The notes: generated from the sequence alone by a model not told the origin. DNA of 64,000 nucleotides from Actinopolyspora erythraea (GCF_002263515.1 NZ_CP022752.1:2108001-2172000); one strand, 5' to 3'. Counted from the first letter of the stretch, positions 43,430 to 52,896 are shown. A program made the numbers and translations.

Positions 43430-44404
43430 ATGGTCGGCTTCTCCAACGGGAGTTCCACACGTAACGCCCTGCCGCTGCGCAGGTTGCGGGTTCCCGACTG
43501 GGCACGGCAGGAGGGGACGTGGCGCGCGGCGCGCCCCTCGCTGATCGCGGCGGCGCTCAAACGCGCCCAGGCCCGCCCCTCGGGGAACTGGTTCGTGCTG
43601 GCGGGCAGTCGGGAGATCGGCCGGAACCGCCCCTTCTCCCGTACCGTGGCGGGAACCGAGGTGGTGGCCTGGCGCACCGAGGACGGTGCGCTGCACGCGG
43701 GACCGGGTGCCTGCCCCCACTTGGGAGCTCCACTCGGACAGGCGGCCCTGGACTGCGGGCAGCTGGTCTGCCGGTGGCATGGGCTGCGGCTGGACGAACG
43801 GGGCGGACCGTGGTGGACGCCCTTCCCCGCCCGTGACGACGGGGTGCTGGCCTGGGTGCGCCTGGACGACGTGGGTGGGGAGCACCCGTTGGAGCGACCC
43901 GTGGTGCCGCGCCGCCCCCCGCTTCGGGACAGCGTGGTGGCCAACCGTCTGGACCCCTGGCACGGTTCCTGGTTCCACCCGTACTCGTTCGCCAACCTCG
44001 GTGTGCGGCGGGCACCGGAGTCCGGCAGCTCCGAGGAGGAAGACTTCTTCGAGGTGGTCGTCTCGTTCCGGTTGTCGCGCCGCATCGGGGTGCCGGTGAC
44101 GGCCACTTTCCACTGCCCGGAACCGCGCACCGTGGTGATGCGTATCGTCGAGGGGGAGGGCACGGGCAGTGTCGTGGAAACACACGCCACGCCGCTCGAG
44201 AACGATTCCTCGGGCAGACCGCGCACGGCCGTCATCGAGGCCACGGTGGCGTACTCCCAGCGGCCCGGTTTCCGCATGGCACTCCCGGCCGCGGGTGTGC
44301 TGCGCCCGCTGATGCGGCGAGTGGCGCTGCGCCTGTGGTCCGACGACCTCGCCTACGCCGAACGGCGTTACGAACTGCGCAGTACCGGTCGGTTCCCGGG
44401 CTGA
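43430..44404 (+). CDS. Rieske 2Fe-2S protein linked to carotenoid genes
   Basis: Protein of 324 aa with a Rieske domain at about 50-150. Cluster ligands are C and H in GACPHLGAPLG and C and H in LVCRWHGLRLD. The C-terminal part (RLDPWHGSWFHPYSFANL, then a sheet-rich region) resembles the catalytic half of Rieske oxygenases but no clear Fe-binding triad can be read. It is convergent with crtU. Similar Rieske genes (DUF5914 type) sit in actinobacterial crt clusters, from memory. It may hydroxylate or desaturate a carotenoid ring (inference). Confidence 0.72.
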   Translation: MVGFSNGSSTRNALPLRRLRVPDWARQEGTWRAARPSLIAAALKRAQARPSGNWFVLAGSREIGRNRPFSRTVAGTEVVAWRTEDGALHAGPGACPHLGAPLGQAALDCGQLVCRWHGLRLDERGGPWWTPFPARDDGVLAWVRLDDVGGEHPLERPVVPRRPPLRDSVVANRLDPWHGSWFHPYSFANLGVRRAPESGSSEEEDFFEVVVSFRLSRRIGVPVTATFHCPEPRTVVMRIVEGEGTGSVVETHATPLENDSSGRPRTAVIEATVAYSQRPGFRMALPAAGVLRPLMRRVALRLWSDDLAYAERRYELRSTGRFPG

Positions 44405-44470
44405 TCGGTTTCGCGCCCCGCGTTTCTCCTGGCCGGGCCGGTGTCAGGTCCCGGTGGCGGGCGAGTCCCC

Positions 44471-46051
44471 CTATCCGGCCCGCCCTATCCGGTGCAGCAG
44501 AGCCGACCGGCCGCGGTCGGGAACGCTCCACAGGGTGTGGCCCCGCACGTGCCAGCCGTGCAGCAACGCATTGGCCGCTCGCATCCCGCTGGTGGCCGCG
44601 CGTTCCATCAGGGCCACCGGAAGGTCGACGCGCACCAGATCACCGGCCAGCACCAGGCCCGGGTCCGGGGTGGTGACCCCGGGACGCTCGGGGAACCCGC
44701 CGGGTGGGAACAGGGGACAGTCGTCCCGCAGCTCGTGCCGTTCGTCGACGATGCCCGCGACCCTCGTCTCCGGGTAGATCCTGGCCAGTTCCGCCAGCAT
44801 CCGTGACCGGACGCCTACCACGCTCGGTTCTCCCGCCAGCGCGTAGCCGTGCAGCTCGATCACGGATCCGCCGCGTTCGCCCGCCCAGCGTGCCGCGTCG
44901 CGCTCGTAGCGTTCCAGCACACTGATGTTGTCCAGCGGTCCGTAACCACTCGTCCCGAGAAAACCCGGTCTGTCCCTGCGGACCGGCCGGTCCAGCCACA
45001 ATCGGGACACCAGGAACGGCGGTGCCTGCCGCAGCGCCGCTATCCGCGCTCGCCACCGCTCCGTGGCCAGGCCCGGCGAGTTGCCCACTATCCCGCGCAG
45101 CCCGGCGGTGTCGGTGGCCAGCACCACCGCGTCGAACTCCCTGGGGCCTGTGAACTCCGAACGCAGCACGAAGCGACGTTCGTTCCCCCGCTCCAACGCG
45201 GTGACGGGGGTGCCGGTCGAGACCGTCACCCCCAGAGCGCGCAGGTAGTCGGCAAGCGGGTTCCACAGCGCTTCCGGGAACGAGTCCGCGGCCACGTCGA
45301 ACAGCAGTCCCTCACTGGAACCGAGGAAGTAGATGTGGAACATCGTCGCGAGCTCGGCCGCCGACAGCTTCGTGGGATCCGCGAAGAAACTTCGCGAGAA
45401 CACCTCGAACGCCAGGTGCTTGGCGGCGGTGGGGAAGCGTATCCGGCTCAGCAGGGTGTCCGCGTCCAGGTGATCCAAGCGTTCGTAGATCTCCGGCACC
45501 GAGACCTGCGCCAGCGGCAGCGCCGCGCGAGTCCCGAGTCGCGGGAGATCGCGCCAGTTGAAGGTGGGGCTGCGTGCGACGAACGCGAAGGCGTTCCACG
45601 GTGGCGTGCGTGGCAGTCCGGCGAAGGTGTCCCGGTAGCCGGCACTGTGCACCAACGGGTAGTCCGGCAGAGCGGTCAGCCCCGAAAGTCGCGGATCGGC
45701 ACGGCTCAACAGGGCCCGAAGGTTGTAGTACTGCCGGAAGAAGGCGTGGAAGCCGCGGTTCATCCCCACGTCGGAGCCGTCGGCGAGCGTGGTCCGCCAG
45801 CCGCCGACACGTCCTCCCAGCTGCTCCTGCCGTTCCAGCACCGTGACCGACACGCCGCGCTCGGCGAGGCAGGTGGCCGCGGCGAGTCCCGCGATCCCCC
45901 CGCCGACCACCGCCACGCGGGGAGTCCTGGCGAGGTGCGCCGCGTTCGGAGCGCCGTCGTGCGGTGGGTGCTCCACCGCTTTGCGGTCCCGCCCCGGCGG
46001 TTCGCGCGAGGTGGCACCGTTGGTTCCGGTACCCGGAAAACCATTGGTCAT
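44471..46051 (-). CDS. crtU: CrtU-like carotenoid desaturase/methyl-shift flavoenzyme
   Basis: FAD enzyme of 526 aa. VAVVGGGIAGLAAATCLAERG binds FAD, and DVGMNRGFHAFFRQYYNLR is typical of CrtU-type enzymes that convert beta-rings to aromatic phi-rings (isorenieratene). The C-terminal GLVLAGDLVRVDLPVALMERAATSGMRAAN closes the FAD domain. ATG 46051 overlaps the preceding methyltransferase gene stop. No lycopene cyclase gene is seen here, so its substrate must come from elsewhere. Confidence 0.78.
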   Translation of the reverse strand: MTNGFPGTGTNGATSREPPGRDRKAVEHPPHDGAPNAAHLARTPRVAVVGGGIAGLAAATCLAERGVSVTVLERQEQLGGRVGGWRTTLADGSDVGMNRGFHAFFRQYYNLRALLSRADPRLSGLTALPDYPLVHSAGYRDTFAGLPRTPPWNAFAFVARSPTFNWRDLPRLGTRAALPLAQVSVPEIYERLDHLDADTLLSRIRFPTAAKHLAFEVFSRSFFADPTKLSAAELATMFHIYFLGSSEGLLFDVAADSFPEALWNPLADYLRALGVTVSTGTPVTALERGNERRFVLRSEFTGPREFDAVVLATDTAGLRGIVGNSPGLATERWRARIAALRQAPPFLVSRLWLDRPVRRDRPGFLGTSGYGPLDNISVLERYERDAARWAGERGGSVIELHGYALAGEPSVVGVRSRMLAELARIYPETRVAGIVDERHELRDDCPLFPPGGFPERPGVTTPDPGLVLAGDLVRVDLPVALMERAATSGMRAANALLHGWHVRGHTLWSVPDRGRSALLHRIGRAG

Positions 46052-46767
46052 GATCCCCGCCCTTCCGGTCGTTGCCCGGTCACGGTGTGCACGATGCCGT
46101 GCTGCCAACCCGGCATCGTTCCGAGCCGGATCCCGGCGAAACCGTTCCTGCGCATCCGGGAGGCGAGCTCTCCGGTCGAGTCGAACCGGAGGACGCTGCG
46201 CCACAGGTAGGGGTGGATTCCCGAGCCCCGGGTGCTCAGCTCACCGGCCGGAATGATCACACTCCAGCACACCGCCGTCCAGACCAGCCGTGCGAGCGGA
46301 CGCCCCCGCACGGAGAATTCGTGCAGTGCCAGGCGGGCACCGGGGCGCAGCGACTCGCGCAGGATCCGCAGCCCGCTGTCCGGGTCGGAGAGGTTGCGCA
46401 GCAGGTAGGCCGCCATGATTCCGTCGAACGGTCCGCGCACCCCGGCTCGTTCGAGCTCTTCCAGCGGTGCGTGCACGAATTCGACCGTGTCCGGCCACTC
46501 CTTCCGCCGAGCTCGCGCCAGCATGTTCGCGGAAGCGTCCGTCGCGACGATACGCGCGTGCGGTGCGGCGCGCAGCAGCGCGGCGGTGGAGGCCCCGGTT
46601 CCGCATCCCGCGTCCAGCAGCCGAAGTCCACGTCCCCCGTCTGGTAGGCGCAACCGTCGTGCCGACAGTTCCAGTGCTCGGTGGTAGCCGGGGTTGAGCC
46701 CCACCAGGCGGTCGTACTGCCGTGCGCTCTGCTCGAAACCGCGCACCACGGGGTATCGGAAATACAT
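46048..46767 (-). CDS. CrtT-like class I methyltransferase
   Basis: UbiE-like SAM methyltransferase of 239 aa. LLDAGCGTGASTAALLR binds SAM, and ATDASANMLARARRKEW and AAYLLRNLSDPDSGLRILRESLRPGARLALHEFS follow. In Streptomyces crtT lies with crtU in the isorenieratene cluster, and its role is unclear. The stop overlaps the crtU start. Confidence 0.75.
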   Translation of the reverse strand: MYFRYPVVRGFEQSARQYDRLVGLNPGYHRALELSARRLRLPDGGRGLRLLDAGCGTGASTAALLRAAPHARIVATDASANMLARARRKEWPDTVEFVHAPLEELERAGVRGPFDGIMAAYLLRNLSDPDSGLRILRESLRPGARLALHEFSVRGRPLARLVWTAVCWSVIIPAGELSTRGSGIHPYLWRSVLRFDSTGELASRMRRNGFAGIRLGTMPGWQHGIVHTVTGQRPEGRGS

Positions 46768-46859
46768 GAGCAGTTCTCACTCCGCTGGTGTGGCAGGGGG
46801 ACCATCCGGGTCCGCTTCGGGACGCGGGCACCGCGCCGTGTCCGCGGAGGCGGTGGGAA

Positions 46860-47450
46860 TCACGTCCTGCTCTCGCGTGCCGGATCCGGGTACTCCCGTT
46901 CCGGTTCGCCGAACCGGCTGCTCAGCAGTGGAATCTGCTCGACGGCCCACGGGCTGATCGCCCAGGGGGCTCTGGTCGCCAGCATCGCGAAGTCCTCCCA
47001 GGCCACCCACTTCCAGTCCGCGATCTCCTCCGGATCCGGACGTGGTGTCTCACGCGTGACGGCCGTGTACACCGGACACAGCTCGTTTTCCACCACTCCC
47101 GTCACGTCCACCGCACGGTAGCGGAAATCAGCCAGCCGCAACCGCAGTTCACCGAGGTGGACCCCGAGTTCCTCGCCGACCCTGCGGTGCACCGCGTCCG
47201 CCATGGACTCGCCGGGAGCCGGGTGTCCGCAGCACGAATTCGTCCAAACTCCGGGCCAGGTGCGTTTCTCCAGTGCACGTCGAGTGATGAGCAGTCCGCC
47301 CTCCCCGTCGAACACGTAGCAGGAAAAGGCGAGATGCAGTGGTGTGGCACTGTGATGAACTTCGGATTTCGGCGCCGTACCTACCGGCTCACCCGAGTCG
47401 TCGAGCAGGACCACGAATTCCCCGTCGGAAACGGGCGAGGCCGAATTCAA
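46860..47450 (-). CDS. idi: Isopentenyl-diphosphate delta-isomerase, type I
   Basis: Nudix-fold enzyme of 196 aa interconverting IPP and DMAPP. The catalytic Cys lies in TNSCCGHPAPGES, the Glu in VENELCPVY, and RRVGEELG resembles the Nudix box. It starts with TTG 3 bp after the crtB stop, so it is in the crt operon. It raises the DMAPP pool for phytoene. Family length fits. Confidence 0.92.
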   Translation of the reverse strand: MNSASPVSDGEFVVLLDDSGEPVGTAPKSEVHHSATPLHLAFSCYVFDGEGGLLITRRALEKRTWPGVWTNSCCGHPAPGESMADAVHRRVGEELGVHLGELRLRLADFRYRAVDVTGVVENELCPVYTAVTRETPRPDPEEIADWKWVAWEDFAMLATRAPWAISPWAVEQIPLLSSRFGEPEREYPDPARESRT

Positions 47451-47453
47451 CGG

Positions 47454-48440
47454 CTACCTACCACCCAACATCGAACTAGACGACACATCTTCACGTCCGC
47501 CCGCCAACCGTGCCCGGATCCGCGCGGTGGCCACAGCTCCGCAGCCGCTCAGCGCCACCCCGAGCCCCCGGGAACGGGACACCGAGACACGATTGGCGAA
47601 CACGTCGTACCCTGATTCCACTATCCGGTCCAGTATTTCACCGTAAAGCGTGTAAGCAGTGGAAATACACGGTCGCGAGATCGGGTCCAACATCGCGATT
47701 CCCGGTGCGGCCCGGCGGTAGACCGCTCTGGTGCGGGCGACCTGATCGGCCAGCGCCCGGCGAACCCGACGGTCCGGTACACCGCTGCGCAGACACTGTC
47801 GCAGCCGGGGTTCGTCGACGTCGAACGCGGCCAGCTCGTCAGCGGGGAGGTAGACGCGCCCCCTGCGCAGGTCCTCTCCCACGTCCCGGAGGAAGTTGGT
47901 TAGTTGGAACGCGTTGCCCAGCGCCGCCGCGTACGGTGCGGCCTCCTCGGCGGGGCACCGCGTCCCCAGCACGGGTAGCACCTGCAGGCCGATGACCTCG
48001 GCGGAGCCGTAGACGTAGTCGTTCAGTTCGGCCCGGTTCCGGTACTCGGAAACCGTGAGGTCCTGGCGCATCGAGGCCATGAAGGAACTGAAGTAGTGCT
48101 GTTCGATCCCGTACCGGTTCGCGGTGTCGACCACCGCGCGGACCACCGCGAGCTCGCTCTCCTCACCGGCGAACGCCCGGGCCAGTTCCGAGGCCAGCTC
48201 GTCGAGTCCGGCGCTCTTGCCCCGCTCGTCGAGCGCGCCTCCCGGATCGTCGACGATGTCGTCGACCTCGCGCGCCAACCCGTACAACGCGTGTATCGCC
48301 GGACGGCGGGAGGGAGGTAGGAGCCTGGTGGCCAGGAAGTAGGTGCGTCCGTGCGCCTCGTTGACCCGGCGGCAGTGCCGGTAGGCGGCCCGAAGCCCTC
48401 GTGAGCGGATGCCGGCCGCGTCGAGCTCTCGTTCGTTCAT
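47454..48440 (-). CDS. crtB: Phytoene synthase
   Basis: Enzyme of 328 aa joining two GGPP. Asp-rich motifs are EVDDIVDD and NFLRDVGEDLRRGRVYLP. ATG 48440 overlaps the crtI stop (ATGA). It is distinct from HpnC/HpnD by its context with crtI and idi and by the canonical CrtB motif HGRTYFLATRLLP. Confidence 0.93.
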   Translation of the reverse strand: MNERELDAAGIRSRGLRAAYRHCRRVNEAHGRTYFLATRLLPPSRRPAIHALYGLAREVDDIVDDPGGALDERGKSAGLDELASELARAFAGEESELAVVRAVVDTANRYGIEQHYFSSFMASMRQDLTVSEYRNRAELNDYVYGSAEVIGLQVLPVLGTRCPAEEAAPYAAALGNAFQLTNFLRDVGEDLRRGRVYLPADELAAFDVDEPRLRQCLRSGVPDRRVRRALADQVARTRAVYRRAAPGIAMLDPISRPCISTAYTLYGEILDRIVESGYDVFANRVSVSRSRGLGVALSGCGAVATARIRARLAGGREDVSSSSMLGGR

Positions 48441-49966
48441 CGCGCATCCGGCCCGGTGCCGAGCACACGGCGTGTCGCCGGGAGGGAGCGTGTTCCCCCG
48501 GTGATCCGGTGCGCGGCCAGCTTGCCCGAGAGCAACGCCGTCGGAACTCCCACCCCCGGGGTGGTTCCGCATCCGGCGAGCACCGCGTTCTCCACGCCCC
48601 GGACCAGGTTCCTCGGCCGGAAGGGGCCGGTCTGGGCGAAGGTGTGAGCGGCACTGAAGGGAGTTCCGGCCAGCATTCCCAGCTCGGCCCAGTCAGCGGG
48701 CGAGACGATGTGGCTGACCTCGACGGAGGCGTCGAATCCAGGCATGACGCGCCGCTGCAACGAGTCGATCACCTCTTGCGCGTACCCCCGTGCGATGGCG
48801 TTCCAGTCGAACCGCGCGAGGTCGAGATTTGGGCAGGGGACCAGTATGTGGTGCAGATGTCTGCCCGGCGGGGCCAGGGACGGATCGCTGCGGGTCGGGT
48901 TCGTGATGAGCACCGAGGGGTCGCTCATCAGGCTTCCCTCCCGCGTCAGCTCGTCGAAGGTGCGTTTCCACGAGTCCCCGAAGGAGAGCGTGTGGTGGCT
49001 CAGCTCCGGCTGCTCCCGGTTGGTTCCGGCGTGTACCAGCAGCGCGGAGGGAGCCGCGCGCAGCCGTAGGGGGCGGCGGGGAGTGCGGCCCAGCAGCCGG
49101 TACGAGATCGGGAGGTCGGGGGTGAGAACCACCGAGTCGCACGGAATCCGCTCCCCGTGTTCGGTGTGCACGGCGGTGACCCGCGATCCCCGGCGCTCCA
49201 GACGTGTCACCGAGCTGCCGTACCGCAGGAGTGCTCCGGACGCGGCGGCGGCCCCGGCCAGCGCGTCCGGTACCGCGCGCATCCCGCCTCGCGGGAAGTA
49301 GACCCCGCGAACGGTGTCCATGTAGGAGATCACCGCGTAGGCGGCCAGGGCGTTGTGCGGTGCCACGCCCGCGTACAGCGCCTGGAACGAGAACACCTTC
49401 CGTAGTCGCTCGTCCCGCAGGAACCGGCCGATCGCCCGGTGCAGCCCGCCGAAGCCCCCGAGCGCCGCCAGCCGGGGCAGGTTGAGGTCCAGCAGGTCCA
49501 GCGGCGAGTCGAAGTTGGCGTCGATGAAGGTCTCGTACTGCGCCGAGTAGAGGCGGGTCAGCCAGTGCCGTAACCGCCGGTAACCGTCCGCCTCGCTCGG
49601 TCCCGCGAACTCCCGGACCCGTTGTTCCATGGCCGCCGCGTCGGTGCTCACGTCGATGCTCGAACCGTCCGCGAAGCGGGCGCGGTAGGCCGGATCCAGC
49701 TGTATCAGGTCCAGGCGGTCCCGCGTCGACTCACCCACCGCCGCCAGCGCCTCGTCCAGCAGTTCCGGCATGGTGAGCACGGTCGGTCCGGTGTCCATGC
49801 GGTATCCCGCGATGTCCATCCGGCCCGCGCGTCCACCCGGGAAGGGGGCGCTCTCGACGACGGTCACCTCACGCCCGGCGCCGAGCAGGTGAAGCGCCGT
49901 GGTCAGGCCGGAAAGTCCCGCCCCCACTACCACCACCCGGTCGGTGGGGCCGGTTACCGTCCGCAT
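48437..49966 (-). CDS. crtI: Phytoene desaturase
   Basis: FAD-dependent desaturase of 509 aa. VVVVGAGLSGLTTALHLLGAG and VESAPFPGGRAGRMDIAGYRMDTGPTVLTMPELL are the CrtI N-terminal signature, and the C-terminal ENAVLAGCGTTPGVGVPTALLSGKLAA closes the FAD site. GAGGAG precedes ATG 49966. It converts phytoene to lycopene or a related product; the number of steps is not readable. Confidence 0.94.
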   Translation of the reverse strand: MRTVTGPTDRVVVVGAGLSGLTTALHLLGAGREVTVVESAPFPGGRAGRMDIAGYRMDTGPTVLTMPELLDEALAAVGESTRDRLDLIQLDPAYRARFADGSSIDVSTDAAAMEQRVREFAGPSEADGYRRLRHWLTRLYSAQYETFIDANFDSPLDLLDLNLPRLAALGGFGGLHRAIGRFLRDERLRKVFSFQALYAGVAPHNALAAYAVISYMDTVRGVYFPRGGMRAVPDALAGAAAASGALLRYGSSVTRLERRGSRVTAVHTEHGERIPCDSVVLTPDLPISYRLLGRTPRRPLRLRAAPSALLVHAGTNREQPELSHHTLSFGDSWKRTFDELTREGSLMSDPSVLITNPTRSDPSLAPPGRHLHHILVPCPNLDLARFDWNAIARGYAQEVIDSLQRRVMPGFDASVEVSHIVSPADWAELGMLAGTPFSAAHTFAQTGPFRPRNLVRGVENAVLAGCGTTPGVGVPTALLSGKLAAHRITGGTRSLPATRRVLGTGPDAR

Positions 49967-50052
49967 GCGGATTGCTCCTCGGAGTGTCGGGTGGGGTGGT
50001 CTCGATCGAAGTGAATCGGATCGTGTGATGGAGGAATCCTCCGCCGTTGCTC

Positions 50053-50081
50053 AGTCTAGAAATCCACTCGGATCCCTTCAA
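50053..50081 (-). promoter_or_regulatory. crtI promoter
   Basis: On the minus strand TTGAAG (50081-50076), a 17-bp spacer and TAGACT (50058-50053) form a good sigma-70-like promoter about 90 bp before crtI. Confidence 0.6.
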
Positions 50082-50149
50082 ATCCGCGAGATCACTTTTT
50101 CGGGTGAGGTCGGTGAACACGGCGGGCGGACGGGCGCTACGAACGCTAT

Positions 50150-50179
50150 ACACGACCGTGCCGTACACGACCGTGCCGT
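50150..50179. repeat. Two tandem 15-bp repeats in the crt/glycosyltransferase gap
   Basis: ACACGACCGTGCCGT occurs twice in a row (50150-50164, 50165-50179). Each copy contains CACG-AC-CGTG, a partial palindrome. It could be an operator for one of the divergent genes. The rest of the 439-bp gap (49967-50405) shows no gene. Confidence 0.6.
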
Positions 50180-50405
50180 CGCGGCGGGGTGCCGCGCCCC
50201 GGATTTCACCCATCGGTGTCCTGGGGGGAGACCCGCCACCGGTCGCCGGAGTACGGGCTCCCGCTGGTCGGGCCACCAATCGTCACCAATCCCTTTCCAG
50301 CCGGGCTCCGAACACTGTTCGGTGGGGTGTGTGGCCGCATGCCCCGAGCGGTCCGTTCCCGGCAGCGGCGACAGCGAACATTCCGATTACGAGGAGTCAG
50401 GCACA

Positions 50406-51137
50406 GTGATCCAGGATGGCCCTACGAGTGATGCCGATCACGCGGTTCGGAGCCCGAACATGCCACCGTTGAACGAAACCGCCGATGTCGAGGTGGTGCT
50501 GCCCTGCCTCGACGAGGCCGCGGCCCTGCCCGCCGTGCTGGACTCGATCCTCGGCGGGCTCTCGCTGCCGGTCCTGGTGGTGGACAACGGTTCCAGCGAC
50601 GGTTCCGCGGAGGTCGCGGCCAGGTACGGGGCACGAGTCGTCCACGAACCGACCCCGGGGTACGGAGCCGCGGTGCACGCGGGACTGTCACACGCTCGCG
50701 GGCGGATCGTCTGCGTGCTCGACGCCGACGGCTCCGTGGACCCGGCGGAACTTCCGGCCCTGATCGGGCCGGTGTCCGCCGGGGAGGCCGATCTCGTGGT
50801 GGGAAGGCGGGTGCCGACCGTACGCGCGGCCATGGCGTGGCACGCGCGAGCGGGCAACGCCGCGATCGCGGCGCTCGTCCGCCGCCACGGAGTTCCGGTG
50901 CACGATCTGGCGCCGGTACGGGTGGCCGAACGTGAGAAGCTGCTCGGCCTGGGGATTCGGGACCGCGCGTTCGGGTATCCGCTCGAGCTGCTACTGCGGG
51001 CTGGGCGTGCCCACTGGTGCGTGCGCGAGCTGCCGGTGCGCTACGCCCCCCGGGCCAGCGGCACGCGGTCCAAGGTCAGTGGCTCGGTGAAGGGAACCGC
51101 GCGTGCGGTGCGCGACATGATCAAGGTGCTGCGATGA
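50406..51137 (+). CDS. Family 2 glycosyltransferase
   Basis: GT-A enzyme of 243 aa. VEVVLPCLDEAAALPAVLDSIL starts the nucleotide-binding half, and VLVVDNGSSDGSAEVAARYGARVVHEPTPGYGAAVHAGL, VCVLDADGSVDP and LVVGRRVP follow. It has no membrane helix and is of the polyprenyl-phosphate mannosyl/glucosyltransferase type. GTG 50406 is supported by GAGGAG 9 nt upstream. Its stop overlaps the next gene (ATGA). Confidence 0.88.
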   Translation: MIQDGPTSDADHAVRSPNMPPLNETADVEVVLPCLDEAAALPAVLDSILGGLSLPVLVVDNGSSDGSAEVAARYGARVVHEPTPGYGAAVHAGLSHARGRIVCVLDADGSVDPAELPALIGPVSAGEADLVVGRRVPTVRAAMAWHARAGNAAIAALVRRHGVPVHDLAPVRVAEREKLLGLGIRDRAFGYPLELLLRAGRAHWCVRELPVRYAPRASGTRSKVSGSVKGTARAVRDMIKVLR

Positions 51138-51820
51138 ACCCGACCGTCGTACTCGTCGTCGCCAAGGCTCCCGAAACGGGGATGGCAAAGACGCGACTCA
51201 CCCCGCCGCTTTCCCCGGAGCGAGCCGCGGCGGTGGCGGCGGCCAGTCTGCTGGACACGTTGGCCGCGGTCGGCGGGATGTCCGACATCCGTCCGGTGAT
51301 CGCCTGGACAGGTGAAATCGAACGGGCCTGTCGACGTGACGAGGTGCGCGCGGCCATGGCCGGTATGGACCTCCTGTGGCAGCGCGGGAGCCACTTCGGC
51401 GAACGACTCGCCGCGGCGCACGCCGATGTGGCCGAACGCTATCCGGGATCCCCCGTGCTGCAGATCGGGATGGACACGCCGCAGGTCACCCCCGAACTGC
51501 TCACCGACGCGAGGAGGACGCTGTGTCGTTCCGGCGGGCCCGAGGCCGTCCTGGGACCCGCCCGCGACGGCGGGTGGTGGGCTCTGGGGCTGCGCGATCC
51601 GCGTGCGGCTGAGGTGCTCGGTCTGGTTCCGATGTCACGGTCGGACACCGGCGAGTTGACCGGCGCTGCCCTGACACACCACGGTCTGCGTGTGGTGCGG
51701 TTGCCGGAGCTCTCCGACGTGGACACCGTCGAGGACGCGCGCCGGGTGGCCGAACTCGTGCCGAACTCGCACTTCGCGGGGGCGTTGTACGCCGAAGCCG
51801 GACGGGAGAGCGTGAGGTGA
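51134..51820 (+). CDS. DUF2064 (TIGR04282-like) nucleotidyl/glycosyltransferase-fold protein
   Basis: Protein of 228 aa with a GT-A fold. VVLVVAKAPETGMAKTRLTPPLS resembles the phosphate-binding start of cofC-like and DUF2064 proteins. LQIGMDTPQV and VLGPARDGGWWALGLRDP are family motifs. It overlaps the glycosyltransferase gene by 4 bp. Their pairing is common in actinobacteria, but the product is not known. Confidence 0.85.
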   Translation: MNPTVVLVVAKAPETGMAKTRLTPPLSPERAAAVAAASLLDTLAAVGGMSDIRPVIAWTGEIERACRRDEVRAAMAGMDLLWQRGSHFGERLAAAHADVAERYPGSPVLQIGMDTPQVTPELLTDARRTLCRSGGPEAVLGPARDGGWWALGLRDPRAAEVLGLVPMSRSDTGELTGAALTHHGLRVVRLPELSDVDTVEDARRVAELVPNSHFAGALYAEAGRESVR

Positions 51821-51843
51821 CGGCGGTGCCGGGGACCGGCCGC

Positions 51844-52896
51844 TCATCCCTCGGCTGCTTCTCGCTGTGCCGCGTTCGCGAACTCGGTGATCCCCTCGGT
51901 GAACCCCATCCGGGCCCGGAAACCGAGTTCCTTCGCGGCCAGCTCCGGATCCGCCACGATGTGGCGCACGTCCCCGAGACGGTACTGTCCGGTGACGACC
52001 GGAGCCGGTCCACCCGTCGCGGTGGCCAGCTGCCCCGCCATTTCCCCTATGGTGCGTGCCTCGCCCGAGCACACGTTGTAAGCGGCGAAACCGTTCGGCG
52101 GGTGGTCGAGCGCCGCGAGGTTCGCCTCGGCCACGTCGCGCACGTGCACGAAATCGCGGCGCTGCCCGCCGTCCTCGAACACGCGGGGTGCCTCCCCGTT
52201 GGCCAGCGCGGAGCGGAACAGCGCGGCCACGCCCGCGTACGGGGTGTCACGCGGCATGCGGGGACCGTAGACGTTGTGGTACCGCAGTGCCGTGGCGTGT
52301 CCTCCCGTCTGCCTGGCCCAGGAGGCCACCAGGTGTTCCTGGGCGAGTTTCGTGGTGGCGTAGACGTTGCGGGGGTCGGTCGGAGCGTCCTCGGGAACCC
52401 GCCCGGCCTCCAGCAGCCCGCCACACTGCGGGCAGCGGGGCTCGAACACGCCCCGATCCAGGTCCTCGGCGGCCCGGGGGCCCGGGCGGACGACGCCGTG
52501 GGCGGCGCAGTGGTAACGCCCCTCGCCGTAAACCACCATGGACCCCGCCAGCACGAGCCGTCTGACGTTCCGCTCGGCCATGGCCGTCAGCAGTCGTGCC
52601 GTTCCCAGCTCGTTGTGCTCCACGTAGGCGGGAGCGTCCGACGGGCCGGTCTCCAGCCCCACCATCGCCGCGTGGTGGCAGACCGCGTCGACACCGGACA
52701 GCGCCGTTCCGAGCGCCTCCGGATCCCGTACGTCGCCGACGAGGAGCTCGTCCCGGTCGCGACGGTGCCGAGCACCGGGGCCGTGCGCGGTGGGCATCAG
52801 GTTGTCGAGCAGCCTGGTCTCGTGGCCCGCGGCGGCGATGCGTTCCGCGACGTGGGAGCCGATGAATCCGGCTCCTCCGGTGACCAGTACCCGCAT
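51844..52896 (-). CDS. NAD-dependent nucleotide-sugar epimerase/dehydratase with Cys insert
   Basis: Extended SDR of 350 aa. VLVTGGAGFIGSHVAE binds NAD; Y-A-T-T-K is the catalytic pair (NVYATTKLAQEH). An insert of about 40 residues with CPQCGG (EPRCPQCGGLLEAGRVPED) follows the substrate region; this is seen in dTDP-rhamnose 4-epimerase-like proteins. Substrate not certain. It is convergent with the DUF2064 gene, 23 bp apart. Confidence 0.85.
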   Translation of the reverse strand: MRVLVTGGAGFIGSHVAERIAAAGHETRLLDNLMPTAHGPGARHRRDRDELLVGDVRDPEALGTALSGVDAVCHHAAMVGLETGPSDAPAYVEHNELGTARLLTAMAERNVRRLVLAGSMVVYGEGRYHCAAHGVVRPGPRAAEDLDRGVFEPRCPQCGGLLEAGRVPEDAPTDPRNVYATTKLAQEHLVASWARQTGGHATALRYHNVYGPRMPRDTPYAGVAALFRSALANGEAPRVFEDGGQRRDFVHVRDVAEANLAALDHPPNGFAAYNVCSGEARTIGEMAGQLATATGGPAPVVTGQYRLGDVRHIVADPELAAKELGFRARMGFTEGITEFANAAQREAAEG

